Assembly: GCA_013995675.1 (NCBI GenBank)
Contig: VWRR01000009.1
Span: 124,001-188,000, forward strand
Reading direction: 5' to 3'
DNA: 64,000 nucleotides
DNA from: Cyanidiococcus yangmingshanensis
Lineage: Eukaryota > Rhodophyta > Bangiophyceae > Cyanidiales > Cyanidiaceae
Within the stretch, counting starts at the first letter, position 1, and every line of letters starts with the position of its first letter. Positions 31,118 through 41,619 of the stretch are shown piece by piece. The notes below the pieces were generated by a model. That model was not told the origin of the DNA and ran no database searches. It saw nothing but the letters and a program-made list of their open reading frames with translations. The translations under genes and the position numbers were made by a program.

Positions 31118-32341
31118 CGCTACTCGAAGCGGCATCTGAGCTCGTCTCTGTAATCGAGAAGGAACCTCGTTTCGATTGCCTTGTATTGTGATGCATCTAG
31201 GGATGCGGACAGATGGAACGCGTTGTGGAGGTACCGCTAAAGCGATCGTAGCCAGTTTTGACGTCTGATCATAACCGACAACGTTCATGAGGCCTTGATA
31301 TCGTAAACAAGACCAAGCGTGGCAAAGCGATACCTGTCGGCGAGTGAACATCACAGTCCCTCTACAACGTATTGGTTGGGACAAGGGGCCGCACCAAATG
31401 TCTCCATGGTGTGCACGCCGTCGTCTTTGAACGGTATGTGCGAGACGCAGCCTTTATAGAGAGATGAATGCGTCCGGCAGCAGCGCGTTGACGTCCGCCC
31501 CTCGGATATCAGTCGGTTTTGATTGCATCCCGGGAGGCAGAGCGGGCGATCAATCGAAAGCGTATAGATCATGGTCTTCGGTTTGTCGCAAAAGTCAGCT
31601 CAGTTTTATGAAGACAACAGGGAACGTCCTGGCCATCGGTTGAGGATGTATCAACAGAGTCTCACAAGCCAGGAACATATAAGCGTGCACACGAGTTGGA
31701 ACAAGACGCACCTGCGAGTGTGCAGGGCAGCGCTGGGCCCAGCTACGATGCCATCGAGAAAGCATCCTATCTACAGTTCGTGCGAGCTACTCGAAGACTT
31801 TTCTTATTCTGCGGACCTACTGGGAGCGCACATCAAAGCATTAGGCAAGTTTCATGGGCTTGACGATGCAAGGATACGTCGAGAATGCACTGTAAGCTGG
31901 AGCTATCTATAGATCTCTAAATTTCGTCGCGCTTTATCCCTTTATCCGGTATAGAACAAAAGCGAATTGATGATGAATGGAATCGAGTTCCTGGAAAAAC
32001 ACCACCAGATAACCTCTTGATCGACCCTGAGGAATCTACTTGCTCCAAACGAGTGTATCGTGTCTGTATGAAAGGCGTGTTGGTGATGCATCGAGCTGAA
32101 CGCGGAACTCTCTGACTCGTTCATCCAGTCGCGAAACTTTTCTGGATTCCAGGTTGGAGCGTCAGCGCTGCTGGGTGCCGAGACGACTGCTCGACCTGTG
32201 TCTGAGACCTGTCGACGCTCGAGACTCGCTTGCGGACACTGCAGTAAGGTGCTCCGAGCTTTTCAGCGCTTTCGCTCTGCAAAAAAGAGCGCTGGAACTG
32301 ATTACGCTGTCGTGAGACACTTGAACACTTGTTTCGTTGCC
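31118..32341. other. Intergenic, no gene recognised
   Basis: A 1.2-kb stretch with only short open frames (such as 31571-31912 plus, 113 codons) that lack motifs. It becomes AT-richer near 31900-32050. It should contain the scramblase promoter. Confidence 0.3.
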
Positions 32342-33913
32342 ATGTTGGATGGGACTCGCCTTCAACCCCTGATGCGTCTTGGTCTGCGCACAACGACCGT
32401 GGTGGCAGTCCGAAGCTTGATCAATCGAGGTTTCTGGTACGCTTCTCGTCGCTACAAGAGCTCTCTGGAGCCGGCAAGCGCCAGTTCTTCAGTGTCGAGG
32501 GCCCAGGACGAGACCGCAACAACAACCAGTCCGCTGACGCAGACGAAAGGCTCCGATCTAGCACCCCTTGCGTCTGTGCTCAGCCACCCGCTGCTGGTTG
32601 TGACTCGTGAGATTGAGTGGGGCAATCTTCTGATCGGTTTCGAGCAAGCGAACAAGTACGCGATTCGGGTAGCAGATGGACGCATTGTTGGCTTCATTGC
32701 GGAGGAGTCGTCGCTTGGGAGAGCAATTCTGCGACAAGCTCTGCGAACCCACCGCTCATTCCAGGCAACGATTATGGACGCTCTCGGAACGCCTGTGCTG
32801 CGCGTCCAACGACCAGCGTACCTGGTTTCCTCATCTATCTCTGTCTATCGTATGTCGGGTGATACCCCTGGGCCGCTTCTTGGCGAGGCACACATGAACT
32901 GGCACCTCTGGCGACGTCGATACGATCTCTTTGACGCTCAGGGTCGTCAGTTTGGAGAGATTGATGCACCCATGTTGGCGATCGAGTTTCCAGTCCGAGG
33001 GGAAACGAGTAGCAGTTTGGAAAATCCGCCCATCCTCGCCTCGATTGATAAGGACTGGACAGGTCTCGGCAGAGAGTTGTTTACGGATGCGCGACAATAT
33101 GTGGTGCGTATGGACCCTTCTGTGACACCCCAAGGCGTTCTTGCGGATGCGCAGCGTAAGCTCGGCCTGCCAGACGCCGCCGGTGTCTCTGCTTCATCGA
33201 GCACAACGGAGTCGGCACAGACGGTCATACCGAGTCGTCTAGAGACGCCTGCCGAAGCGATGCAGCGTGAACAGCAACGGCAAGCACAACTGGAGTCGAA
33301 AACCGGCGACGAGAGAGGGTCTATAGCGACTGCTGCGCCAAGAGAGCACTTGACTGCGACGATCCCGGACGCAGATGTACCGCTGAATGAGCTCGATCTG
33401 TCGAAACGCGCTGTCATCCTGGCGACCGCGATAAGCATCGATTTCGACTACTTTTCTCTCCATAGCGGGAGCCCTGGCATGTTCCATATGCCTTTCTTCT
33501 TCCCGCTACCAATACCAGGGTTCGGCGGGGCGAGCAAGGCCGAGAACGAGACACCACCCCCGGACGCGGCCGATACGCCCCGTGGTAGCGCTCCAAACCA
33601 GGACGCTCCAGGGTTTGGTGCTGCCACTGGCGATGAGTCACCGCCCTGGATGCGACAAAATGCTCACGAAAGTGGGGCAAGTGCTGGAGCGAATCCAGCA
33701 TCATCGGCATCGGCAAAGTCTGACGCAAATCCCTGGGCGACTTTTGAGCCTGGTGTCGATGATCCCTCACAGCAAAGCGACTTTGATGAAGATGTCGATG
33801 GTGGTTACGATGAGGGCACCTGGGGCTCATCCTCCGAGGATAACAGCGCTGGCGGGTTCATAGAATCTCTCTGGGGCGTCTTTTCGGATGGCGATGATGG
33901 GGACGACGACTGA
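32342..33913 (+). CDS. Phospholipid scramblase family protein (AIM25-like, mitochondrial)
   Basis: The frame is open from before 32342, where the first ATG lies; this start gives 523 residues beginning with an Arg-rich amphipathic mitochondrial-type presequence (a second ATG is at 32372). The scramblase domain is plain: HPLLVVTREIEWGNLLIGFE at its start, QANKYAIRVADGRIVGFIAE, the RPAYLVSSSISVY strand, FGEIDAPMLAIEFPV, ASIDKDWTGLGRELFTDARQY, and the final hydrophobic helix KRAVILATAISIDFDYFSLH. This order matches yeast Aim25 and plant mitochondrial scramblase-like proteins more than animal plasma-membrane PLSCRs. A 110-residue linker interrupts the domain, and an unusual acidic, Gly/Ser/Asp-rich tail of about 120 residues follows the final helix. 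Lipid transport is family inference. Confidence 0.85.
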   Translation: MLDGTRLQPLMRLGLRTTTVVAVRSLINRGFWYASRRYKSSLEPASASSSVSRAQDETATTTSPLTQTKGSDLAPLASVLSHPLLVVTREIEWGNLLIGFEQANKYAIRVADGRIVGFIAEESSLGRAILRQALRTHRSFQATIMDALGTPVLRVQRPAYLVSSSISVYRMSGDTPGPLLGEAHMNWHLWRRRYDLFDAQGRQFGEIDAPMLAIEFPVRGETSSSLENPPILASIDKDWTGLGRELFTDARQYVVRMDPSVTPQGVLADAQRKLGLPDAAGVSASSSTTESAQTVIPSRLETPAEAMQREQQRQAQLESKTGDERGSIATAAPREHLTATIPDADVPLNELDLSKRAVILATAISIDFDYFSLHSGSPGMFHMPFFFPLPIPGFGGASKAENETPPPDAADTPRGSAPNQDAPGFGAATGDESPPWMRQNAHESGASAGANPASSASAKSDANPWATFEPGVDDPSQQSDFDEDVDGGYDEGTWGSSSEDNSAGGFIESLWGVFSDGDDGDDD

Positions 33914-34743
33914 ATGAGACCCATATTGAACCGACGTCTGTGTCGTGTTGTAATGAACTGATCGTCTTTGCGAGAGCACTCTCCAAAAGGAGAGCGCGGT
34001 GACCTTGTTTCGCTTGTTCGTAACCTGGATGAAGCGCCCAGAGCAACGAGCATGTCCATGCCAAAGTCAAAGCTATATCGCCCGGATATTCCACGATACC
34101 CAATCTGGATTGCAATGCTGCTTGAGCACCACCCAACTGCATGTGTCTCGTTGTTCTGTTGCAGCGAGCGTGTACTCCGAAAATGTATCGGGCACCGCCC
34201 CTGTCCAGATTCTACAGGTGATTCCACACCGAGTGGCGAAAATCCGAACGGCTCTCGTTCCATTTCTTTTCGAGCTTCGACGAGCACTGATCGTAAAAGA
34301 TGGGCAACTGGCACTGTCCGTGATCATGAATTGAGCACGGGTCTCTTGGCCACGATGACTGTGGACTGCAGCCCGATTCGCACTGGTCGATGAAACCGCC
34401 CGTGGAGAGACGAGACACTGTGCGATCAACGACCGCACAACCAGGTTCTGCTCTCTTGCTTCTCAGACAGAGCCAGTTTGCCTGATGGCCTCCAAAAGCT
34501 CTCATCGCCACTGGGGACGAAGTATGCTTTATTTGGAAGCTCATTGGAGCGAGTACACAACATGTGCGTATCGAAAAAGAACTCGAAGTTTATAGATTTG
34601 CCAGCAATGGCCAAGTCTGCTCGCACAAAAGCAGTTTGCACTCGTCACCGTCACTGCCATACAGACGAGACCGCATGACCCTATCGGTCTCTTGACAGAA
34701 AGCACCCGACCTGGCTGAGCACTGGGAAACAAGTTTGTTGGCC
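33914..34743. other. Convergent intergenic scramblase / DapB
   Basis: This 830-base stretch shows overlapping open frames on both strands (plus 33968-34393 and minus 33805-34314 are longest). No family motif was recognised, so a small unknown gene cannot be ruled out. Confidence 0.3.
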
Positions 34744-35763
34744 CTACAGCATGCCACCCATCCGGAGCACATCGATCATGTCGTAGATCTTCTGGTTCGC
34801 GCCGACGCGACGCTGACGATCGAGAAAGAGCACTGCATCAATCGTTCCGTCAGCATACACACGTCGTCCACAAACATTGTGCTGGAATACAAACTGGACG
34901 CTTCCATCTGGACTCGTGAGTCGATACGTGTGGAACGCATGGCCGTCCAGAAAAGCCTCGGGAACACCCATGAGCGTTCGCTGCTGGGATTGATCACGCA
35001 CTTTCTGAATATCCCGTTCGCTCTCAAGGCCAGTGACACCCCAGCGCTGCAGCATACTAGCCACAACCGCTTTCGCAGTGCCGCTGGTATCTGCCTTGGA
35101 TGCCTGGTGTGATTCGATAACCTCAAGCCGATATCCCCGAAAAGCACCGGGAAATTCGCGACCGAGCATATCAACCAGCGCCTGGAATGCGACAATCTGC
35201 TTTGCCATGTTGGGTGCAATCACCGCATAACGATCGCTGTCAGCGACGAGTCGATGGAGCGCACCAGTGTCACCTCCGGTCGTGCCCATCACAAAGTCGA
35301 GGCCGGTCCCTACATACCAGGATGCGTTTGGCAAAACTGCCGATGGGTGCGTAAAGTCCACGCATATAATCGATGGAAACTGATTGACCAGCGTGGAGGC
35401 CAGTCGATCGCGTTCACTGGGACGAACCAGCTCGACCCGAACTGTGCGACCTGCACGAACGCCGTCTTCGCGAACCGCGCACTCCACAACACGCTCCTGG
35501 GTGCGCTCGCCAGTGAGTGAATACGGCACCAAGTCCAGACCGCGACGAAGCGCTGCTTGTGCTACTTCCATGGCCATCTTCCCTGGAAGACCGTTGGACA
35601 TGAGCGCCAACTTGCCACGATCGGACGCGTTCTCCGCTTGCAAGCAGAAGATCGAGTTGATGCGCACTTGACATGGGTGTTGTTTCCCAGTTTTTCCTTT
35701 CTTTAACTTCTGAGCACCTGCATCCTTCCCCGTTCGGGATCGCGGAAAGGTATTCACGAACAT
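34744..35763 (-). CDS. dapB: 4-hydroxy-tetrahydrodipicolinate reductase, lysine pathway
   Basis: The frame from ATG 35763 codes 339 residues. A Lys/Arg-rich N-terminus of about 55 residues looks like a plastid transit peptide. The enzyme starts at KLALMSNGLPGKMAMEVAQA, whose Gly-x-x-Gly-x-Met is the NAD(P)H-binding loop. Characteristic stretches follow: CVDFTHPSAVLPN, FVMGTTGG, VIAPNMAKQIVAF, and the catalytic signature EVIESHQASKADTSGTAKAV with its Lys-x-Asp-x-Ser-Gly-Thr core. The C-terminus has VQFVFQHNVCGRRVYADGT. DapB reduces the dihydrodipicolinate precursor in diaminopimelate-type lysine synthesis, in plants within plastids. The sequence belongs to the plant-type DapB branch. Confidence 0.9.
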   Translation of the reverse strand: MFVNTFPRSRTGKDAGAQKLKKGKTGKQHPCQVRINSIFCLQAENASDRGKLALMSNGLPGKMAMEVAQAALRRGLDLVPYSLTGERTQERVVECAVREDGVRAGRTVRVELVRPSERDRLASTLVNQFPSIICVDFTHPSAVLPNASWYVGTGLDFVMGTTGGDTGALHRLVADSDRYAVIAPNMAKQIVAFQALVDMLGREFPGAFRGYRLEVIESHQASKADTSGTAKAVVASMLQRWGVTGLESERDIQKVRDQSQQRTLMGVPEAFLDGHAFHTYRLTSPDGSVQFVFQHNVCGRRVYADGTIDAVLFLDRQRRVGANQKIYDMIDVLRMGGML

Positions 35764-36288
35764 GAGCGGGGAGCACGCGTTAGAATCCCGAGCTGCGTTG
35801 ACTGGGAGAGGCAGCCTCGGTTTGAACACGCAAGGAATAGTCCATAAATGTCTCAAAAAGTTATATCAAGCGCTTTTTCACCTGCGTGCGTCCAACGGCT
35901 CCCCAGTCGAGACTTGAATGAATGAATCAACGAAAGAATACGAAGATTCTTGCATGACGATAACGACGAACGAATGAGTGGATAGATCGATCGATAGATA
36001 GAACGATCGAAACTTTATGAAGATAAAGATCAATGAACGAATGGATCGATAGAAACTTTGTGATTGTGGCCGCGCATGCACGCGCCCGATGATCTAGCGA
36101 TGCGTGCGTATGCGTGCGTATGCGTGCGTGTGCGTGCGCGTACCTCCTGTGCTCAGGGCGTCTCGAGCATTGTTGACAACTCCAGCATAGTTTCAATCAT
36201 GTTGCTTGGAGGTTTTTGATGAGATAGTAGGGCTTCGTGCACTGCACTGGCGAACTAGCGCGTAGTGGCACTACATAATACTGTTTTC
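35764..36288. other. Divergent intergenic with low-complexity DNA
   Basis: The region upstream of DapB and SWC4. From about 35915 to 36060 it is made of imperfect GAAT, GATC and GATA words, and 36101-36140 is a TGCGTGCGTA-type tandem. No gene is seen. Confidence 0.5.
36101..36140. repeat. 10-bp simple tandem repeat
   Basis: Four imperfect copies of TGCGTGCGTA lie about 150 bases before the SWC4 start. Confidence 0.9.
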
Positions 36289-37804
36289 ATGGCGACGAAA
36301 GATGTCGAGTTTGTGGTAAAGCGGCAACGCGGTGCGACAGTTAGGGCACTCTCAGAGCTGGTAACGGAGGCTTCGCCGACGACCTCACGAGCGACAGGGG
36401 AGCTGTGGACGCGAGCGGTGCCAGCCACCTCAAGTAGCGGTGCGGGACTGGACTCTCCAAAGCCGGCGCCAAAACTCTCTGGCCTTCGCCGAGAGATCTA
36501 CGAACTGACAGGGTCGTCAGCACCGCCACTGGCGCCGCATTATGTGCTTCAACCAGAAGCTGCGGGGATCCAGTCTAAGAGCGCGTTACGAAAAGCGGCC
36601 GTTGGTGAACCCAGCCCATCCTGCTGGCGAAAAATTTCGGCTATGGCACTGGGAGCGCTGTACGTCGTCGTCGCAGCGTGACGCTTCAGAGGCCGCGCTA
36701 CCGACGAACGCGAAAGAGACAGCGCTATCTGTGTATCCGTTTGCGCGTTTCAACAAGCGACTGGAGACGCTACGCTACACTGATGAAGAGTATGCTCGTT
36801 ACATCGCCAGCTTGCCTGAGCAGGGCTCCACGACACCATGGACCAAGGCAGAAACGGATGTGCTCTTCCGACTTGCAGAACAATTTAGTTTGCAGTTCGT
36901 GGTGATGGCAGACCGTTGGGCCGCCTGGAATCCAACCCCATCTCGGACGCGCTCGGTGAATGAGCTCAAAGACCGGTACTACACGGTTGTTCGTTGCCTC
37001 GCGCAAGCGCGAATCGGGAGCGGAACGACACCCCTGCCTGCACCGCGTAGTGCTCTGCAGAAGCACTGTCGTGGAATGTTGGCGAACCCTTTCGATAAGG
37101 AGTATGAGGACCGTCGGAAGGCACAACTGGAAGAGCAATGTCGCCGCCCGCAAGCCGAGCTGCTGCACGAGGAACAAGTCGTGAAGCAGGCGCAGGAGAT
37201 TCTGCGCGCCAGGCGGTTGCGACAACGGGAACGACGACGACTGGAGCGGCTACTCGGTCGACCGCTGCCGCCATCATCATCGTCACCGAATTCGCCATCG
37301 GAGACTGTCCTGCCGGAACGACTCGTGTCGTCTGCCGAGGAGGCACCCCCGCTTGCTCGCGCGACCTCCTGGACATCGACTGCAGGCACGGGTGCTGGTG
37401 CCGGGATGGAACCCCTCAAGAGCGCTTTGCCGAGAGCAAATGATGCCGTCTCAGAGACGAGTGCTGCGGTGGTGTCGCGGCGGACGAGGCGAGCGCTGCC
37501 GGCTGGGGTGCTCGTGCGCAGTAGTCTCATGCTTGCTCCTGTAACACAATCGCAGCGCATCCAAGGCCGGGTTGACCAAATACTCCAAGAACTGGGGGTG
37601 GGTATTCGTCCGACACCAACCGCGGAAATTTGCGATGAATTCGATTCATTACGACAAGAAATCCTTGCGTGGATGGAATTGCAACGGCTTGTAAAACGCA
37701 AAGAGGGAGAATTGCGAGCGGTGCAGCAGAGAGGCTCGGGAGCTCCAAGCGACCGTCGTTCAAGCGGTAAGCGTTCTGGAAAACGCGCGCGACCTCTAGG
37801 ATGA
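36289..37804 (+). CDS. SWC4: SWC4/DMAP1, SWR1 and NuA4 complex subunit, split across two frames
   Basis: The first frame starts at ATG 36289 and reads the N-terminal region including SGLRREIYELTGSSAPPLAP. Near 36565-36580 (a GGGG run) it shifts by one base. The second frame continues with YEKRPLVNPAHP, FRLWHWERC, then YPFARFNKRLETLRYTDEEY and PWTKAETDVLFRLAEQFSLQ, the SANT-like core of DMAP1/Swc4, followed by FVVMADRWAAW and SVNELKDRYYTVVRCLAQAR. A charged coiled coil (RRKAQLEEQCRR) and a basic tail end the protein at about 505 residues. Swc4 is shared by the SWR1 histone H2A.Z exchange complex and the NuA4 acetyltransferase. All named segments lie in family order. Confidence 0.87.
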
Positions 37805-38447
37805 CCTGTTCGCGCGCGCGACCAGAACACCACCGCGGCTTTGCATATCCGTGCATCTGTCTCGGTCTGAGCGATCACCCTGAGCGACATCTTCTACTGA
37901 ACGTGCATACCACATAGGCGGTTTATTCACAAAGCGTAGCACGTGATGTGCATGGCTTCAATCCGTTGCCTCGAACGTGAGCGATTCCGAACCGGACATG
38001 CGGAGCAGCATTGATCCGCCCACGGGAACAGAGGCCAACAGCGACTGCTTCGAGGACGCACGATCCCGAGCTTGGACTGCGGTTCAGTGCGTGCAAGGCT
38101 CAAAAGACCTCCGTGTAGACCATTGGCCACCAGCATATTCGTGCAGTACTCGAATATCTCTAAGCGATCGAGTTTGCCCGCTGGATGGCGTCCTGTCTCT
38201 CGCTGCATAGACGGACTTGATATCATGGACACTGCGAGCCAACCATAAGACAGGGGAATATGGGGATAGACCGGCCCTGATGGAGTGCAACAATGACATC
38301 AGAGGCCAGCGCTCATGATCCAATCGTCAACAGCGCCGCACCTGAGACATTCGACCTCAACTGGTGCAAACAGAGGGCCGCGCTTGGAGAACTATCCCAC
38401 CAATCGGCCGTATTCGCAGCTGCATACGGATCCGGGGCGCTGGTTAG
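37805..38447. other. Convergent intergenic
   Basis: About 640 bases between the ends of SWC4 and the R3H/G-patch gene. No gene or RNA is recognised. Confidence 0.3.
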
Positions 38448-39719
38448 TCACCGCTTTCTGTCGTCGGCTCTCGACACTGGTGGCGGCGGCGGCGGCGGCG
38501 GCGTCGATGCACCAAGGCCACGACGTGGTGCTCGAACAGTGGCCGCGACCGGCTCCAGAAGGGCCCGCTCTCTAGCGTTTTCGGTACCGAGAGCTTGGCC
38601 AGGTTGCCAGCCTATCCGTCGCAGCATCTCATGTCCACGGTTCGCTGACTCTACCGGCTGTACCATCAGTGTTGTTTGCTGTAATTGCGCTCGTCCACGC
38701 TCGGTGCGAACCGTGCCACGCACCGCCCGCCGATGATGACGTGTACCCTGTTCAACCGCTCGCTGCTCCGTCGCCGAGGACATATCACGGCCTCGCGAGC
38801 GATCCTTTCGGTGAGTACGTGGCGTTCGATAGCGGCCAGTGCGCTTGAGCATCGCCTCTTCGAGGCATTCGCCCAGAAGACGCAGTGCCCGTTCCTCTCC
38901 ACACCATCGCGTCTGCGAATTCCGAAAGATTGTCGTGCAACGAGGGTTGCCACCTGATTGAGAATGCGCTCGACATGCCGCTGCAAGTTGATGGACCAGT
39001 TTGCGACTCGTGTTGCCCATTGGCGGCATAATCTCGTATTCGGGGGCATCATCCAAAGGCACTTGACAGAAAGCGTACATGGCTGCAAGCGCCTGACGCA
39101 TCTCTGCCTCGACACGCTCCCGAACGGCCTCCAAGTTGCTCCGTTTGGGCGCTCGTCTTCGTCTCTCTCGACCAAGAAGAGTCTGATTAAAGTCTGCTTC
39201 TCGTTCCAGGTGCGCGAGACGTGCCTTCAAGCCGCGGTACGCGCCAGAGGCACGGCTATCGTGTCGAATTTTGCGTTCTAGATTCGAGAACACTTCATCC
39301 AGATCCGGTTTGTTTGCCGTAGAGTCACTGGAAACAGTGTCCTTTGCAAGTTTATCGGGTCCGGCTTTGCCATTATGCGAACGGAAACGTTCAAAAGCCT
39401 CAAAGACGAACTCGTTCTCTGCAGCCGTCTCATGCTTTCGCTCCCAAACAAGTGATCCGTCCGAGTCCGTGTCAAACTCCGAGTCCTCGAGTTGGAGAGC
39501 GTTGAGTGCGCCCGGCAGTTGCTGGTTCTGACCAGCATCTGATCCTTTTCTCGTTTCGTCGCCTGCTGCCACTCGCGTCGTCGCAGTGGGCGCCTCTGGG
39601 TGCTCGCACGACGTGTTCTCTTCCTTGAGACGGTCGACCCAAGCAGTTCCGCACAAACAACAGAGCGTTTCGTCTGCGTCTTCATCAAAAACAAATACAT
39701 GACCACAGCGACGCCGCAT
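38448..39719 (-). CDS. R3H and G-patch domain protein
   Basis: I place the start at ATG 39719, giving 423 residues; the open frame extends further without an ATG. The N-terminus has a possible small zinc site (RRCGHVFVFD then CCLCGTAW). An acidic middle and a charged helix lead to an R3H-like region at EIMPPMGNTSRKLVHQLAAA followed by SQSGGNPRCTTIFR, the usual single-strand nucleic-acid-binding module. The C-terminus holds a G-patch (GHEMLRRIGWQPGQALG, then the Ala-Pro-x-Arg-x-Gly-Leu-Gly end), which in other proteins activates DEAH-box helicases such as Prp43. An eight-Pro tract ends it. R3H plus G-patch is the layout of yeast Sqs1/Pfa1 and related ribosome or splicing factors, so a Prp43 cofactor role is a reasonable inference. 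Confidence 0.78.
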   Translation of the reverse strand: MRRRCGHVFVFDEDADETLCCLCGTAWVDRLKEENTSCEHPEAPTATTRVAAGDETRKGSDAGQNQQLPGALNALQLEDSEFDTDSDGSLVWERKHETAAENEFVFEAFERFRSHNGKAGPDKLAKDTVSSDSTANKPDLDEVFSNLERKIRHDSRASGAYRGLKARLAHLEREADFNQTLLGRERRRRAPKRSNLEAVRERVEAEMRQALAAMYAFCQVPLDDAPEYEIMPPMGNTSRKLVHQLAAACRAHSQSGGNPRCTTIFRNSQTRWCGEERALRLLGECLEEAMLKRTGRYRTPRTHRKDRSRGRDMSSATEQRAVEQGTRHHRRAVRGTVRTERGRAQLQQTTLMVQPVESANRGHEMLRRIGWQPGQALGTENARERALLEPVAATVRAPRRGLGASTPPPPPPPPVSRADDRKR

Positions 39720-41196
39720 GACTCTGCAACAGGTCTTCCTGAAGATCAACCTGTCTTCCGAAGAAAACGTCACCAAATACAGTGTAGACAGTTGTCATGG
39801 GCGCCACCGCATCCCTTGAGGGAATCTATCTGCCTCTACGAAGCGCTTTGGGGGAAAACAGGACGGTTTCCTTCAAGAAGTCGGTGAGTTCATGTTGTTG
39901 AGTCGCCAGCTTTGGTATCTGAAGATACACTCGCAGCATCGATAAAGCTATCAGAGTCTGGCATAGGAGCACTGCAGACAGAATCAGCTGCCAATAAATG
40001 CGGTTTACTGGACTGCTGACGATACAGACTCCAGAGATCGGCTGGGATGGAAAAGTACACGAAATGCCCAGAGTGTGTTACATATGCACGTCAAGTGAGT
40101 CCTACATATTGATCATATAGATTTCAGAGGTCGGCTGGGATGGAAAAGTACACGAAATGCCCAGAGTGTGTTACATATGCACGTCAAGTGAGTTCTTTGC
40201 AGTCACCAAGGGCTCTGCCAAACGCGTTCGTGCTGTCTAAACTTTGTCAAAGACCTGCAACAGCACCACCGGTGCTTCGATACCGCCCAACGGTCGGTTC
40301 ATGTATGGTGGACGAGCTTTATTTCCTTATGCTCTGGCCCAGAGCGGTCGCGTTTCCGTCCTTAGCGGACTGAAAACTCTGAATGCCTGAGAAACGAGCG
40401 ACATCAGTTCTGCTCGACGAGAGCCATATTGTTCGCTGTTGTCAGTTCTGGCTGAGACCTTAAAAACAGTCTCGGAACAAACGGTTACGCTGCCGAGCAC
40501 GATTGAGGTTGTAACCAATGCTCAGTCTCCACTGACGGCTCTGCAATAAACAGAGGCACTCATGTCGCCAACGAGGCGGTTCACAGTCTCGAATGCTGTC
40601 ATGAAAGAAAGCGAGCATCACCAACGATCACCGATGCATCTGTAGGCATCCATCACTGCTATATTAACTTCAACATTCTATCTAGAATCTGCTCAATAGG
40701 GATGAGTCGTTGATCGAGTCGCTCACTGGGTAAGGAAACCGAGCGCATGGTCGTTGTTGCTCCCTCAAAGCCGATCTCAAGCGAGAATCTCCACGCACGC
40801 ATATATAAACCTGCTCCATGTTCTAGTATAAACACAAAGAACATAGCCATATCTGAAAGGCCGTTCGGAGCTGTCCCTGTTTGCCGCAAGTCACCGAGTA
40901 AGAAGGGTTTCCGTTCTGTCCGCGAAAAGCCCTGTCGAATGCCTCGCAAGCGGACGAGAAACAGAATTTCGGATACCGCCCTACTGTCTCTGTTCGGCAA
41001 AAAGAGCCAACAACCTGCAATATCCATGAGCTAGCGCCAACTCTATCCCTGGGGTGCGCGCGTCCGATCATACACGCCAGATGCCGACTTTCTACCATGC
41101 CTGCTTCAAGAACCAAGCCAACACCCTAGTTCCAAAACCAGCGCCGATCCAAGCTTCGGTACCTCACCCTAGGCTCACCAAACAGTAGAATCTCGC
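39720..41196. other. Long intergenic with a 69-bp duplication
   Basis: Nearly 1.5 kb without a recognised gene; it contains the direct repeat described separately, and short frames without motifs. Confidence 0.35.
40032..40193. repeat. Direct repeat, two 69-bp copies 93 bp apart
   Basis: The copies lie at 40032-40100 and 40125-40193 and differ at about one position (CAGAGATCGG versus CAGAGGTCGG). Both contain GGGATGGAAAAGTACACG and TGTTACATATGCACGTCAAG. The spacer is 24 bases. Neither copy shows coding potential or tRNA-like arms. Confidence 0.92.
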
Positions 41197-41619
41197 ATGG
41201 CAGCCCGCCAATCAACGCTGTCCTGCCACTTGAAGGGAACTGTAGCGGTTTACCAACTTGGTCTCGTTGGACGACACCGACTGGGCCGTCGCGACAACGA
41301 CGACGACGACGACGACGCCAGCAGCCTGTTCTCGGTACAAGACTTGTTGGCTCCGCTCAGCGGGTTCGGTGTCAATCTCAACTGGTTTACAATAAAGTTG
41401 CGTCCATTTCGTGGTCATTTGTGGAGGTGTGTCTGTAAAGGCCAAGTGGGTAGGTTGCCAGCTCGATTCCCGGGAGCAGAGCGGGAGCAGTCGTTGGCGT
41501 TCGACTCAGGAGAGGAGGACGAGTCGGCGCTCACTGGGGACAAGGGCGTCCTCCAGACCGCGACGGTGACACCTCGAGCGATACATACCGTTTCCAGAGC
41601 GATTGCGGTGCACTCATGA
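41197..41619 (+). CDS. Possible small ORF overlapping exportin-T start
   Basis: An ATG-started frame of 140 codons ends in a TGA that overlaps the exportin-T ATG (ATGA). It includes a run of seven Asp and an acidic stretch (SGEEDESALTGD). No family is recognised. It may be an upstream frame in the 5' leader, part of an extended exportin-T N-terminus, or chance. Confidence 0.2.
   Translation: MAARQSTLSCHLKGTVAVYQLGLVGRHRLGRRDNDDDDDDASSLFSVQDLLAPLSGFGVNLNWFTIKLRPFRGHLWRCVCKGQVGRLPARFPGAEREQSLAFDSGEEDESALTGDKGVLQTATVTPRAIHTVSRAIAVHS

Noticed and set aside
41437-41490. tRNA-like TTC-loop motif near CTCGATTCCCGGG
   Set aside because: I could not fold acceptor, D and anticodon arms around it. Permuted tRNA genes are known in C. 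merolae, but no matching halves were found here.
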